Positions 6,699 to 13,736 of a stretch of DNA of 23,913 nt are shown here, piece after piece. The translations under genes were made by a program, and so were the position numbers. Under the pieces are notes generated by a model. It ran no database searches. It was given only the letters and a program-made list of their open reading frames with translations, and had not been told where the DNA came from. The stretch's first letter is position 1. Each line of letters starts with the position of its first letter. This DNA comes from JAOUEE01 sp051011595. GTDB taxonomy: Bacteria > Actinomycetota > Acidimicrobiia > Acidimicrobiales > SHLQ01. The DNA lies in the NCBI GenBank assembly GCA_051011595.1, contig JBPCTQ010000166.1:1-23913 (forward strand), read 5' to 3'.

Positions 6699-7637
6699 AT
6701 GGCTGAAGGTGCGTTGGTGGAGGGCAAGGTGGCCATCGTCACCGGGGCCGGCCGCGGCATCGGGCGCGAGCATGCGCTGTTGCTGGCCGAGAACGGCGCC
6801 AAGGTGGTGGTCAACGATCTGGGCGGCGATGCCGACGGCACCGGTGCCGACACCACCCCTGCCCAGGATGTGGTGGCCGAGATCGAGGGCATGGGCGGCG
6901 AGGCCGTCGTCAACGGCGGCGATGTCTCCGACTTCGGCCAGGCCAAAGCCATGGTGGACCAGGCGATACAGACCTACGGACAACTCGACATCCTCATCAA
7001 CAACGCCGGCATCCTGCGGGACCGCATGGTGTTCTCGATGAGCGAAGCCGACTGGGACGCGGTGATCCAGGTCCACCTCAAGGGCACTTTCGCCCCCACC
7101 CACCACGCCGCCAACCACTGGCGCGACCGCTCCAAGGCCGGCGAGGACGTCGATGCCCGGCTCATCAACACCGCCTCGCCGTCGGGGATCTACGGCAACG
7201 TGGGCCAGACCAACTACGGGGCCGCCAAGGCCGGTATTGCCTCGTTCACGGTCATCGCAGCCATGGAACTGGTGCGCTATGGCGTCACCGTCAACTGCAT
7301 CGCCCCTGGGGCCATCACCCGGCTGACCGAGAACCTGATGGGCGGTGGCGAGCTCAGCGATGAACAGAAGGAAGCGATGTCGCCGCGCTGGATCGCCACC
7401 GTGGCCACCTGGTTGTGCGGTCCCGACGCGGCCAACGTGACGGGTCGGGTCTTCGACGTGCAGGGGCGACGAGTGGGCGTGGCCGAGGGCTGGAATCTGG
7501 GGCCTCAAGCCTCCCAGACCGACGAAGTGGCCGATCTCACCCCGGTCATGGCCGACATCCTCGGTCGAGCCGCGCTCAACAGTGACATGGGCGGCAAGCC
7601 GGCCGAGGGTCCGGGACGGCCGTCGCACCAGATCTGA
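6699..7637 (+). CDS. SDR oxidoreductase, (3R)-hydroxyacyl-CoA dehydrogenase (MFE2) type
   Basis: 312 residues, longer than a simple SDR. It has TGAGRGIG (15-22), the NDLGG element (39-43) typical of peroxisomal multifunctional enzyme type 2-like dehydrogenases, which favours NAD, NNAG (101-104), and the catalytic S160, Y173, K177 (NYGAAKAG). The C-terminal 60 residues form an extension after the Rossmann core, with a polar Gly/Pro-rich end. Related enzymes oxidise (3R)-hydroxyacyl-CoA esters in fatty-acid or steroid side-chain breakdown; the exact substrate is inferred from family resemblance only. The ATG follows GGGGAGAGTTCC, a strong ribosome-binding site. It is divergent from the efflux pump. 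Confidence 0.85.
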   Translation: MAEGALVEGKVAIVTGAGRGIGREHALLLAENGAKVVVNDLGGDADGTGADTTPAQDVVAEIEGMGGEAVVNGGDVSDFGQAKAMVDQAIQTYGQLDILINNAGILRDRMVFSMSEADWDAVIQVHLKGTFAPTHHAANHWRDRSKAGEDVDARLINTASPSGIYGNVGQTNYGAAKAGIASFTVIAAMELVRYGVTVNCIAPGAITRLTENLMGGGELSDEQKEAMSPRWIATVATWLCGPDAANVTGRVFDVQGRRVGVAEGWNLGPQASQTDEVADLTPVMADILGRAALNSDMGGKPAEGPGRPSHQI

Positions 7638-7687
7638 TCACTGCCATTCTGCTCAATCGGGGCGGTGGCGGCTGCCGATGAGACGGT

Positions 7688-9112
7688 ATGGGAATTCGAC
7701 GCTGGGCCGGCCGTGTCTACCTCGTGCTGTTGGCCGCACTGGTCGCGATCGCGGCGCTGTCGTCGCCCGGGACGGTGCTGCCGGTGCTGGCCCTGTTCCT
7801 CGTGGCGGCGGTCCTACACATCGTCATCCACGAGCTCGGGCACGCAGTGGCGGCCTGGGCGATGCGGTATCGGGTGATTCGTATCGTCAGTGGGGTAGGC
7901 CCGCCACTGTTCTCCGCGCAGCTGGGCCCGACACTGGTGGAGTTGCGACTGTTCCCCGCCGGAGGCCACATGCTGGCGTCGGCCCGCCACTCGAACGACC
8001 AGGCCGGCGCTCGCTGGCGTGAATTCCTCACCGTGGCGGGTGGCCCGCTGGCCACCGTGATGGTGATCCTGGCCGCCCGGACGGTCATGCCCGCCGATCT
8101 GGTGGTGGTGGGTTCACCCGGCAACGAGGTCGCACTGTCGGAGATGCTGCAGCGACTGGGATGGTGGCTGCTGATCGCCAACCTGATCCCGTGGTCGCCG
8201 CAGGTCGATGGCGCCCAAATGATCGCCCTGTTGAAGGGCAGCGACGAGGACATCGCCGAAGCGGCCGATCTGCGGGCCATCGGCGAATCGATGCACCACT
8301 ACGAGCGGGGTGATGTCGATGCCGCCATCGAGAGCACGGCCGACTACGGCGACAACACCGCGGCGGCCGCCATGCACGCGGCGGCGCTCAGTCGGGCCGG
8401 CCGGTTCGCCGAGGCCCGTAGGGTGCTCGTTCCGCTGGTCGGCCGGACGCTGCCGGACATTCGCCGCTTGATGGTCGCCAACAATCTGGCCTGGGTCGAC
8501 GTCAACCTGGGTGCTCCGCATCTGGTGTGCGAGGCCGATCACTGGTCTTCCATCGCGGTGCAGCTGGCCGAGAACGAGCCACCGCACGCCATGGCTGCGG
8601 TGGCCTCGACCCGGGCCCATGTGCTGGCCGCGCTCTGCCGCCACGACGAGGCCGACGACTTCTTCCAGCAGGCCCTGGACGGACAACTCGACGACAGCAG
8701 TCGTGGTGAGGTGCTGGCCGGGCGGGCTCGTCATCGTTTGGCTCGTGGTGATGCCCTGGGTGCTCGTCGGGATGTCGATCGGGCGGTCTCTCTCGCCCCG
8801 GAATCGCCGCTGGTGCGCACGGCCGGCCGTCTGGTGGACAACGTGTCGCTCACCGTGGTGGCCGACCACCTGTCGCGGTCCGGAGATGAATGGGTACTGT
8901 CGCCGGCGATGACGGGTTCGGAGGCCCAACCCACGGTCGGAGGCGCTCGGCGAGCCGTCGTCGATCTCGACTCACCGACACCACTGCTCAACCATGCGGC
9001 CGAACAGCTCGGTGTCACCCCCGAAGAATTGCGGGTGGTGCTCGCCCACCAGCTGGGAGTTCAGCTCTCGGACTCGGCCGAGAACCGATCGTCGATCCAG
9101 GCGATCAGCTGA
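7688..9112 (+). CDS. M50-type membrane metalloprotease with helical-repeat C-terminal domain
   Basis: 474 residues. TM segments lie at about 9-27, 32-58, 115-135 and 153-168. The zinc motif HELGH is at 48-52 inside the second helix, and the third ligand is provided by D174 in NLIPWSPQVDG, the site-2-protease/M50 counterpart of NxxPxxPLDG. Residues 200-400 are soluble and look like degenerate TPR helices (SRAGRFAEARRVLVPL, CRHDEADDFFQQALDG, ARGDALGARRDVDRAVSL), followed by a linker and a C-terminal helical piece. Site-2 proteases cleave membrane-bound regulators; the repeat region could recruit substrate. The start ATG at 7688 has only a weak ribosome-binding site. Its last 52 nt overlap the 3' end of the hydrolase gene on the other strand. 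Confidence 0.85.
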   Translation: MGIRRWAGRVYLVLLAALVAIAALSSPGTVLPVLALFLVAAVLHIVIHELGHAVAAWAMRYRVIRIVSGVGPPLFSAQLGPTLVELRLFPAGGHMLASARHSNDQAGARWREFLTVAGGPLATVMVILAARTVMPADLVVVGSPGNEVALSEMLQRLGWWLLIANLIPWSPQVDGAQMIALLKGSDEDIAEAADLRAIGESMHHYERGDVDAAIESTADYGDNTAAAAMHAAALSRAGRFAEARRVLVPLVGRTLPDIRRLMVANNLAWVDVNLGAPHLVCEADHWSSIAVQLAENEPPHAMAAVASTRAHVLAALCRHDEADDFFQQALDGQLDDSSRGEVLAGRARHRLARGDALGARRDVDRAVSLAPESPLVRTAGRLVDNVSLTVVADHLSRSGDEWVLSPAMTGSEAQPTVGGARRAVVDLDSPTPLLNHAAEQLGVTPEELRVVLAHQLGVQLSDSAENRSSIQAIS

Positions 9113-9744
9113 TCGCGGAGTTCGTCGCGTCCTTCGTGGAAGCCGTGGTCGGCCCCGGCGATGATGCGAAGGTCACCACCACCGGCCATCGCCTGAACCA
9201 TGGCGCTGTTTTCGGGACCGAGAATCACATCGCGGTCGCCGTGGAACAACACGAGCGGAGTGGGTTCGAGCTCGGCCGCTTGTTCGCATCCGGCTGACTG
9301 GGTGGCCAGGGTGGCCACCCCGACACAGTGTGCGGTGAGCGCCGTCCCCAACTGCACCGCGACCGCGCCACCGAAGCTGTGGCCCACCACGACGAATCGC
9401 CGGGCCCCCTCGCGCATGGCCCAATCAGCGGTGGCGGCGCCGTCGAGGAGGGCCAGGTCGAGTTTGTCGGGTCGGCGGTAGTCACAGCAGATGACGCCGC
9501 GACCCTGGGCGGCATAGTGGGTGCCGAGCTCCAGGAACAACGATCCGGCCGGCCCCGAGAACCCTCCCATGGCGCCGCCCAGCAACACCACGACATCGGC
9601 GGCGGCGCGATCGCCGTACCAGAGCAGCTTCAACAGCCCCTGCATGGTGTAGGCCTCGAGCAGGCGGACTCCCGGTGCCAGTTCGGCTTCGTTGGTCATG
9701 AGCCGATCGAGCAGATCGAGGGGAGTGCGGGGTCCATCGCTCAT
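9061..9744 (-). CDS. Alpha/beta hydrolase
   Basis: 227 residues with the alpha/beta-hydrolase fold: oxyanion region LLGGAMGG (54-61), nucleophile elbow GHSFGG with S123, probable acid D172 in HGDRDVILGP, and catalytic H200 in GADHGFHEG. The size and layout are like dienelactone-hydrolase/lysophospholipase-type enzymes; the substrate is unknown. A GTG 15 nt further upstream (9759) is in frame, but GGGAGAG sits at the correct distance from the ATG at 9744, so that start is preferred. The 3' end runs 52 nt into the protease gene. Confidence 0.85.
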   Translation of the reverse strand: MSDGPRTPLDLLDRLMTNEAELAPGVRLLEAYTMQGLLKLLWYGDRAAADVVVLLGGAMGGFSGPAGSLFLELGTHYAAQGRGVICCDYRRPDKLDLALLDGAATADWAMREGARRFVVVGHSFGGAVAVQLGTALTAHCVGVATLATQSAGCEQAAELEPTPLVLFHGDRDVILGPENSAMVQAMAGGGDLRIIAGADHGFHEGRDELRDQLIAWIDDRFSAESES

Positions 9745-9820
9745 GCGCCACTCTCCCACACGGCCGCTGGGCTATTGGGCGCCGGTGCCCAGGGTGGGCC
9801 CGCTACCATGCAGGGCCTCG

Positions 9821-9895
9821 GCGCCGGTGCCCGAGCGGCCCAAGGGAACGGCCTGCAAAGCCGTAAAGCCGCGGGTTCAAATCCCGCCCGGCGCT
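9821..9895 (+). tRNA. tRNA-Cys (GCA)
   Basis: A 75-nt cloverleaf can be folded by hand: acceptor GCGCCGG/CCGGCGC (7 of 7), T8-G9, D stem CCC/GGG, anticodon stem ACGGC/GCCGT (5 of 5) with loop CTGCAAA (anticodon GCA at 9855-9857), T stem GCGGG/CCCGC with loop TTCAAAT, and discriminator T73 as expected for Cys. CCA is not encoded. TACCAT at 9804-9809 could be its -10 box. Confidence 0.95.
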
Positions 9896-9915
9896 CGCCG
9901 AGGGGGCCGGCTGGC

Positions 9916-10278
9916 TCAGTCGAGCCGGTCGGCCGCCCGCAATCCGACAACGGCTGCACCGGCTGCGATTGTGGCTCCGACAATTGTGCGAAGCAGGCCC
10001 AACGAACGCGAGGCCAGCACGACAGCGGTGGCGTCGACCACATCGGCCGCGGCCCCGGCTCGGACCCAGTCGTCGCTGTGTCGTTGGTGGTCGAGTGACC
10101 GGAGGGTGCCCAGGCCCAGAGCCAGCTCGCGACCGGCGAACGCCCGGGTGATGAGTTTGGCCCCACCGCTGGCTTCGACGCCGATGGCGCGCAGGCCTGC
10201 GCCCGGAGCGACGAGGGCGACCACGCCGATGCTGGCCCGACCGGCGGCCAGGAATCGGGAGAGTTGGCGATAGTCCAT
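9916..10278 (-). CDS. Small hydrophobic membrane protein of unknown function
   Basis: 120 residues. There is an N-terminal hydrophobic stretch (about 14-33, including VALVAPGAGL), a conserved-looking central piece ITRAFAGRELALGLGTL, and one or two C-terminal hydrophobic helices (TAVVLASRSLGLLR, GATIAAGAAVVGL). The alternation of helices with the GREL motif resembles small integral membrane proteins common in actinobacteria; no enzymatic motif is seen. The ATG at 10278 is divergent from the GPGWW membrane protein, with only 29 nt between the starts; the end is 20 nt from the tRNA. Confidence 0.65.
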   Translation of the reverse strand: MDYRQLSRFLAAGRASIGVVALVAPGAGLRAIGVEASGGAKLITRAFAGRELALGLGTLRSLDHQRHSDDWVRAGAAADVVDATAVVLASRSLGLLRTIVGATIAAGAAVVGLRAADRLD

Positions 10279-10294
10279 GGGCCGAGTCTCGCAC

Positions 10295-10300
10295 TACATT
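10295..10300 (+). promoter_or_regulatory. Putative -10 box (TACATT) for a leaderless transcript
   Basis: TACATT lies 7 nt before the GTG at 10308, so transcription would begin at or next to the start codon. No ribosome-binding site is visible before this GTG, which fits a leaderless mRNA as is common in actinobacteria. Confidence 0.35.
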
Positions 10301-10307
10301 GCTGGTG

Positions 10308-11096
10308 GTGAGCGACTCGGCCCAGGGACCCGGATGGTGGATTGCCTCCGACGGCAAGTGGTATCCCCCCGATCGTCACCACGACCCCGACCACCGGTCC
10401 TTCTTCGACGGCGGTGCTTCCGGCGATGTGCCGTTCGTGCCGCTCGGCGAAGCCGTCATGCCCATCGACGTGGGGCCGCTGTTGTTCGCCGACCCGGAGA
10501 CCACCTCGGGCGCGGCCACCTATCCGGATCGGCCGCCCTATCTGCCGCCGGGGGTACCCCTGCCCGAGCCGAGTCGCTCGCCCGACAGCCCCCACCGGCG
10601 GGCCGACCCGCCCGTCGACTGGCCGCTGTACGACCATCCGGTTCTGCCCGAGCCCGAAGAGCAACCCGACCCCAACAACCGGTTGGTCGGTCTGTTCATC
10701 GTGGCCGCCGCGCTGGTGGCGGTGGCGGCGTCGCTGTTGCCGTGGGTCACCTTCGACGGCGGTCCGGTCGGCGGCGACAGCAGTGGCTGGTTCCGGGGTG
10801 AAGGCAAGCTCACCCTGCTGGCCGGGATCGTGCTCGCCGGTGCCGGTGGGGCCATCGCGGCCGGCGCCAAACGGCTGTGGTTGAAACTGGTGGCCATGGT
10901 GGCCGCCGTGGTGATCGTGGTGGTGTTCGTGGTCGACATGGTCGACATCACCGTCGAAGCCAACGACCTGGTCGAGCAGGGCATTCCGGTCGATCTCGAC
11001 CAGGCCTACGGACTGTGGATGGTGGGTATCGCCGGTATCACTGCGTTCGTGCTCACCCTGGTGGAGCGAACGCCGTGGAGCAGCTCAGCCCGCTGA
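10308..11096 (+). CDS. Four-TM membrane protein with GPGWW...DGKWYPP N-terminal motif
   Basis: 262 residues. The N-terminus reads GPGWWIASDGKWYPP (7-21), a short tryptophan-rich motif found at the start of many actinobacterial membrane proteins. Residues 22-125 are Pro/Asp/Arg-rich and disordered-looking; four hydrophobic helices follow at about 127-147, 168-188, 193-211 and 235-252. Function is unknown. GTG at 10308 is chosen because the motif then starts at residue 7 and a -10 box sits 7 nt upstream; TTG at 10299 or GTG at 10305 are in-frame alternatives. The last 12 nt overlap the convergent methyltransferase gene. Confidence 0.7.
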   Translation: MSDSAQGPGWWIASDGKWYPPDRHHDPDHRSFFDGGASGDVPFVPLGEAVMPIDVGPLLFADPETTSGAATYPDRPPYLPPGVPLPEPSRSPDSPHRRADPPVDWPLYDHPVLPEPEEQPDPNNRLVGLFIVAAALVAVAASLLPWVTFDGGPVGGDSSGWFRGEGKLTLLAGIVLAGAGGAIAAGAKRLWLKLVAMVAAVVIVVVFVVDMVDITVEANDLVEQGIPVDLDQAYGLWMVGIAGITAFVLTLVERTPWSSSAR

Positions 11097-11879
11097 CTCG
11101 TCGAGTGGGGGCTTACGAGCCACCACGAAGATCCGCCGGAACCTGAACGCGGTGTGCCCGCTGGAATCGGGCGGGTAGTGCGGCCGCAAACGATCGGTCA
11201 GTTCGTCGAGGAAGGGCTGCTGCTCGTCGGCGTCGAGGGCGGCCAGCACCGGCCGGAGCGTGGAGCCGGCCAGCCACTGCACCACCGGATCCGGACCGTT
11301 CAGCAGATGAACGTAGGTGCTCTCCCACACATCGACCTCGGCTCCCGCAGCCGCCAGCCGACTGGCGTACACCTCGGGCTGTTCGACGGCCACGTGGTCG
11401 TCGGCCCCGGCGCCGACCTTGTCGCGCCAACGGACCGAGCGACGCAGCTCGGCCACCACGGTGTGGCTCGGCGCGGCGGTGTTCCCCGGCACCTGCACCG
11501 CCAGGGTGCCGCCCGGCCGTAACCACTCCAGGGCCGAGACCATCAGCTTGTCGTGAGCGGGAAGCCAGTGGAGGGCGGCGTTGGAGAAGACCACATCGAC
11601 CGGTCGGTCAGGTGTCCAGCCGGCGATGTCGTGTTCGATGTAGCGCACGTGGTCGCCGCCGTTGTCGGCCCGGGCCCGATCGATCATGGCCCGGTCACGA
11701 TCGATGGCATCGATGTGCGCCTCGGGCCAGCGATCATGGAGCGCGTCGGTCAGGTTGCCGGGACCACACCCGAGATCGACGATCAACTCGGCGTCGGTGG
11801 TGAGGACCCGCGCCAGGAGGTCGTCGACCGGCCGTCGGCGATAGGAGGCGAACCTCAGGTACTGGTCTGGATCCCACAC
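11085..11879 (-). CDS. tam: Trans-aconitate 2-methyltransferase-like SAM methyltransferase
   Basis: 264 residues, close to the E. coli Tam length. The N-terminus WDPDQYLRF is characteristic of the Tam family, followed by the SAM-binding motif I VDLGCGPGNLT (34-44), an acidic motif II (IDAIDRD, about 56-62), and the motif IV/post region DVVFSNAALHWLPAH. Tam methyl-esterifies trans-aconitate, detoxifying a by-product that inhibits the TCA cycle. The frame stays open far upstream without a plausible start; GTG at 11879 is chosen because it is immediately followed by WDPDQY and has TACGGT 7 nt upstream (leaderless promoter). The gene symbol is a family-level assignment. Confidence 0.85.
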   Translation of the reverse strand: MWDPDQYLRFASYRRRPVDDLLARVLTTDAELIVDLGCGPGNLTDALHDRWPEAHIDAIDRDRAMIDRARADNGGDHVRYIEHDIAGWTPDRPVDVVFSNAALHWLPAHDKLMVSALEWLRPGGTLAVQVPGNTAAPSHTVVAELRRSVRWRDKVGAGADDHVAVEQPEVYASRLAAAGAEVDVWESTYVHLLNGPDPVVQWLAGSTLRPVLAALDADEQQPFLDELTDRLRPHYPPDSSGHTAFRFRRIFVVARKPPLDESAG

Positions 11880-11886
11880 GTCGACG

Positions 11887-11892
11887 ACCGTA
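11887..11892 (-). promoter_or_regulatory. Putative -10 box (TACGGT) for leaderless methyltransferase mRNA
   Basis: On the minus strand TACGGT ends 7 nt before the GTG at 11879, and there is no ribosome-binding site between them. This is the same geometry as at 10295-10308. Confidence 0.3.
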
Positions 11893-11898
11893 GACGGC

Positions 11899-11910
11899 TG
11901 TCGGCCGACA
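11899..11910. promoter_or_regulatory. Perfect 12-bp palindrome in divergent promoter region
   Basis: TGTCGGCCGACA is a perfect palindrome in the 75-bp gap between the methyltransferase and the nitroreductase fusion, just upstream of the proposed methyltransferase -10. It could be a repressor site controlling one or both genes; GC-rich palindromes also arise by chance. Confidence 0.3.
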
Positions 11911-11954
11911 CCGCTCCATCGGTAGGTTGGAGCTTTCGCCAGTCTGGAGTGCCG

Positions 11955-13094
11955 ATGGACTTCCCGCTCGATGCCACCGATGAGCTGCTGCGCACCACGA
12001 GGTCGGTTCGGCGTCGACTCGATCTCGAGCGGCCGGTCAGCGATCAGACGCTGCTCGACTGCATCGACCTTGCTGAGCAGGCTCCCACGGGCGGCAATCA
12101 GGGCAGCCGACGGTGGTTGGTGGTGCGGGATCCGGAGAAGAAGGCGCAGCTGGCCGAGCTCTACCGGGAGGCGGGCGGGCGGTTCATGATCGACGCTGCC
12201 GCCCAGTTGGCCGGCAGTGGGCACCACAACGAGAAGACCATGGCGTCGGCGGCTCACCTGGCCGAGAACCTCGACCGGGTTCCGGCCATCGTCATTCCCA
12301 CGATCTGGGGTGAACACGATGGCAGCGGCCGCCCTGGTCTGTTCGATTCGGTCGTGCAGGCGGCGTGGAGCTTCTGTCTGGCCTTGCGGGCCCGTGGACT
12401 GGGCACCGCATGGACCACCGTGCACCTCCAGCGACAGGACGCAGTGGCCGAGCTGTTGGGGATTCCCGACGGGGTGACCCAGATCGTGCTGTTCCCGGTG
12501 GCCTACACCGTCGGCACCGACTTCCGCCCCGCCCCGCGGCGGCCGGCCGACGAGATCACGTACTTCGACCATTGGGGTTGGGTCAACGCTTCGCCCGCCG
12601 ACGGCGCCCAGTCGATGGCCTCCGGTCCCGGGGTGACCGTCGAGATCGACATTGACGCACCCCCGAAACGCATCTGGCCGCTCGTCACCGATGTCGATCT
12701 GCCCGGTCGCTTCAGCGAAGAGTTCCAGGGCGGCGAGTGGCTCGATGACCCCGGGCCAGGAGCCCGCTTTCGAGGCCGCAACGTGCACGCCGCCCGCGGT
12801 GAGTGGGAGACCATCAGCACGGTGACGGACTGGACCGTCGGACGACTCTTCGGGTGGGCCGTCGGCGACCCCGACAACGCCGCCGCCCGTTGGAGTTTCG
12901 AGCTCGAGCCGCTGGCCGGCGCCACCCGGCTCCGTCAACGAGTGCTCATGGGGCCAGGCCCCAGCGGGGTCACTGCCTTCATCGACGAGAACCCAGAGCA
13001 TGAGTCGCTCGTGGTGGCCGGGCGGCGGGCCGAACACGCCGAGAACATGGCCCGCACCCTGGCCGGCATCAAGGATCTGGCCGAGGGAACGTGA
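11955..13094 (+). CDS. Nitroreductase-SRPBCC fusion protein
   Basis: 379 residues with two domains. Residues 1-210 are a nitroreductase-family flavoprotein: RTTRSVRR (13-20) and QAPTGGNQGSRRW (42-54) are FMN-binding segments, and AAWSFCLALRARGLGTAW (136-153) is the conserved dimer-core helix. Residues 225-379 form an SRPBCC (START-like) hydrophobic-ligand domain: VTVEIDIDAPPKRIWPLVTD (228-247), then the barrel strands and the long C-terminal helix. The nitroreductase part would reduce a substrate with FMN and NAD(P)H; the SRPBCC part might hold a lipophilic substrate. ATG at 11955 is preceded by GGAG at 8 nt. The frame extends upstream only antisense to the methyltransferase. The stop overlaps the Nudix start by 4 nt. 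Confidence 0.85.
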   Translation: MDFPLDATDELLRTTRSVRRRLDLERPVSDQTLLDCIDLAEQAPTGGNQGSRRWLVVRDPEKKAQLAELYREAGGRFMIDAAAQLAGSGHHNEKTMASAAHLAENLDRVPAIVIPTIWGEHDGSGRPGLFDSVVQAAWSFCLALRARGLGTAWTTVHLQRQDAVAELLGIPDGVTQIVLFPVAYTVGTDFRPAPRRPADEITYFDHWGWVNASPADGAQSMASGPGVTVEIDIDAPPKRIWPLVTDVDLPGRFSEEFQGGEWLDDPGPGARFRGRNVHAARGEWETISTVTDWTVGRLFGWAVGDPDNAAARWSFELEPLAGATRLRQRVLMGPGPSGVTAFIDENPEHESLVVAGRRAEHAENMARTLAGIKDLAEGT

Positions 13095-13723
13095 TTCCGG
13101 CGCGGCTCGCCGAGCTGGCCCATCGAGTACCCACCGATCTCGGCCCCGTGATTGGTGGTCGTCTTCCGTCGGCTGCGGTCTTGTTGCTGGTGTGGGAGGA
13201 ATCCGACGGCCTTCAGCTGCTGCTCACCCGTCGAGCCGTCGGTCTACGAACGCAGCCCGGCGACATCGCCCTCCCGGGAGGCCGATGTGACCCTGGAGAG
13301 TCGCCGACTCAGACGGCGCTGCGGGAGGCCGCCGAGGAGGTGGGACTTGACCCCGCCGAGGTGCAGGTGGTGGGGCGGTTCGACGAGGCATGGAGCAGCT
13401 CCCGGACCCTGGTGACACCCATCGTGGGGTGGCGCGGCGGAGGACGCCCGACGCTGGTGGCCGCCGAGGACGAGGTGGCCGAGATCCTGGTGGTATCGCT
13501 GCAAGACCTGGCCGATCCGGCCAACCACTCCACCCGGGTGACGCCGGCGGGCGCCTACGAGTACCGCGACGACGTGCTCACGGTGGGCGACATGGTGGCG
13601 TACGGATTCACGGCCGACCTGGTGCTCGATCTCACCGAGTGGATGGCCGGCCGCGACCGGCGGATGACCGAGCGACGCCTGGCCGATCTGGCCCACTTCG
13701 CGCCGAGCCGAGACTGGTGGTGA
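13091..13723 (+). CDS. Nudix hydrolase, CoA pyrophosphatase type
   Basis: 210 residues. The Nudix box G-x5-E-x7-REUxEExGU is complete at 64-86 (G64, E70, R78, E79, E82, E83, G85). The upstream element LLLTRRAVGLRTQPGDIALPGG (43-64) is the extra signature of the NudL/YeaB subfamily, which hydrolyses CoA and acyl-CoA to phosphopantetheine products and 3',5'-ADP. The GTG start overlaps the TGA of the nitroreductase fusion (GTGA) with GAGGG upstream, so the two are translationally coupled. A 7-bp hairpin covers the stop codon. Confidence 0.88.
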   Translation: MIPARLAELAHRVPTDLGPVIGGRLPSAAVLLLVWEESDGLQLLLTRRAVGLRTQPGDIALPGGRCDPGESPTQTALREAAEEVGLDPAEVQVVGRFDEAWSSSRTLVTPIVGWRGGGRPTLVAAEDEVAEILVVSLQDLADPANHSTRVTPAGAYEYRDDVLTVGDMVAYGFTADLVLDLTEWMAGRDRRMTERRLADLAHFAPSRDWW

Positions 13724-13736
13724 CCGGCGCGGTCAC
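13720..13736. terminator. Possible bidirectional terminator hairpin over two convergent stops
   Basis: GTGACCG (13720-13726), loop GCG, CGGTCAC (13730-13736): a perfect 7-bp stem that includes the TGA of the Nudix gene and the TCA (reverse stop) of the HupE-like gene. There is no U-tract, so intrinsic termination is uncertain. Confidence 0.35.

Noticed and set aside
4245..6701. 13-bp identity GGAGAGTTCCATG at 4245-4257 and 6689-6701
   Set aside because: Both copies are ribosome-binding site plus start codon; similar initiation signals explain it better than a dispersed repeat.
11880..13037. N-terminal extension of the methyltransferase frame (upstream to 13037)
   Set aside because: Antisense to the nitroreductase fusion; the Tam-type N-terminus WDPDQY begins right at GTG 11879.
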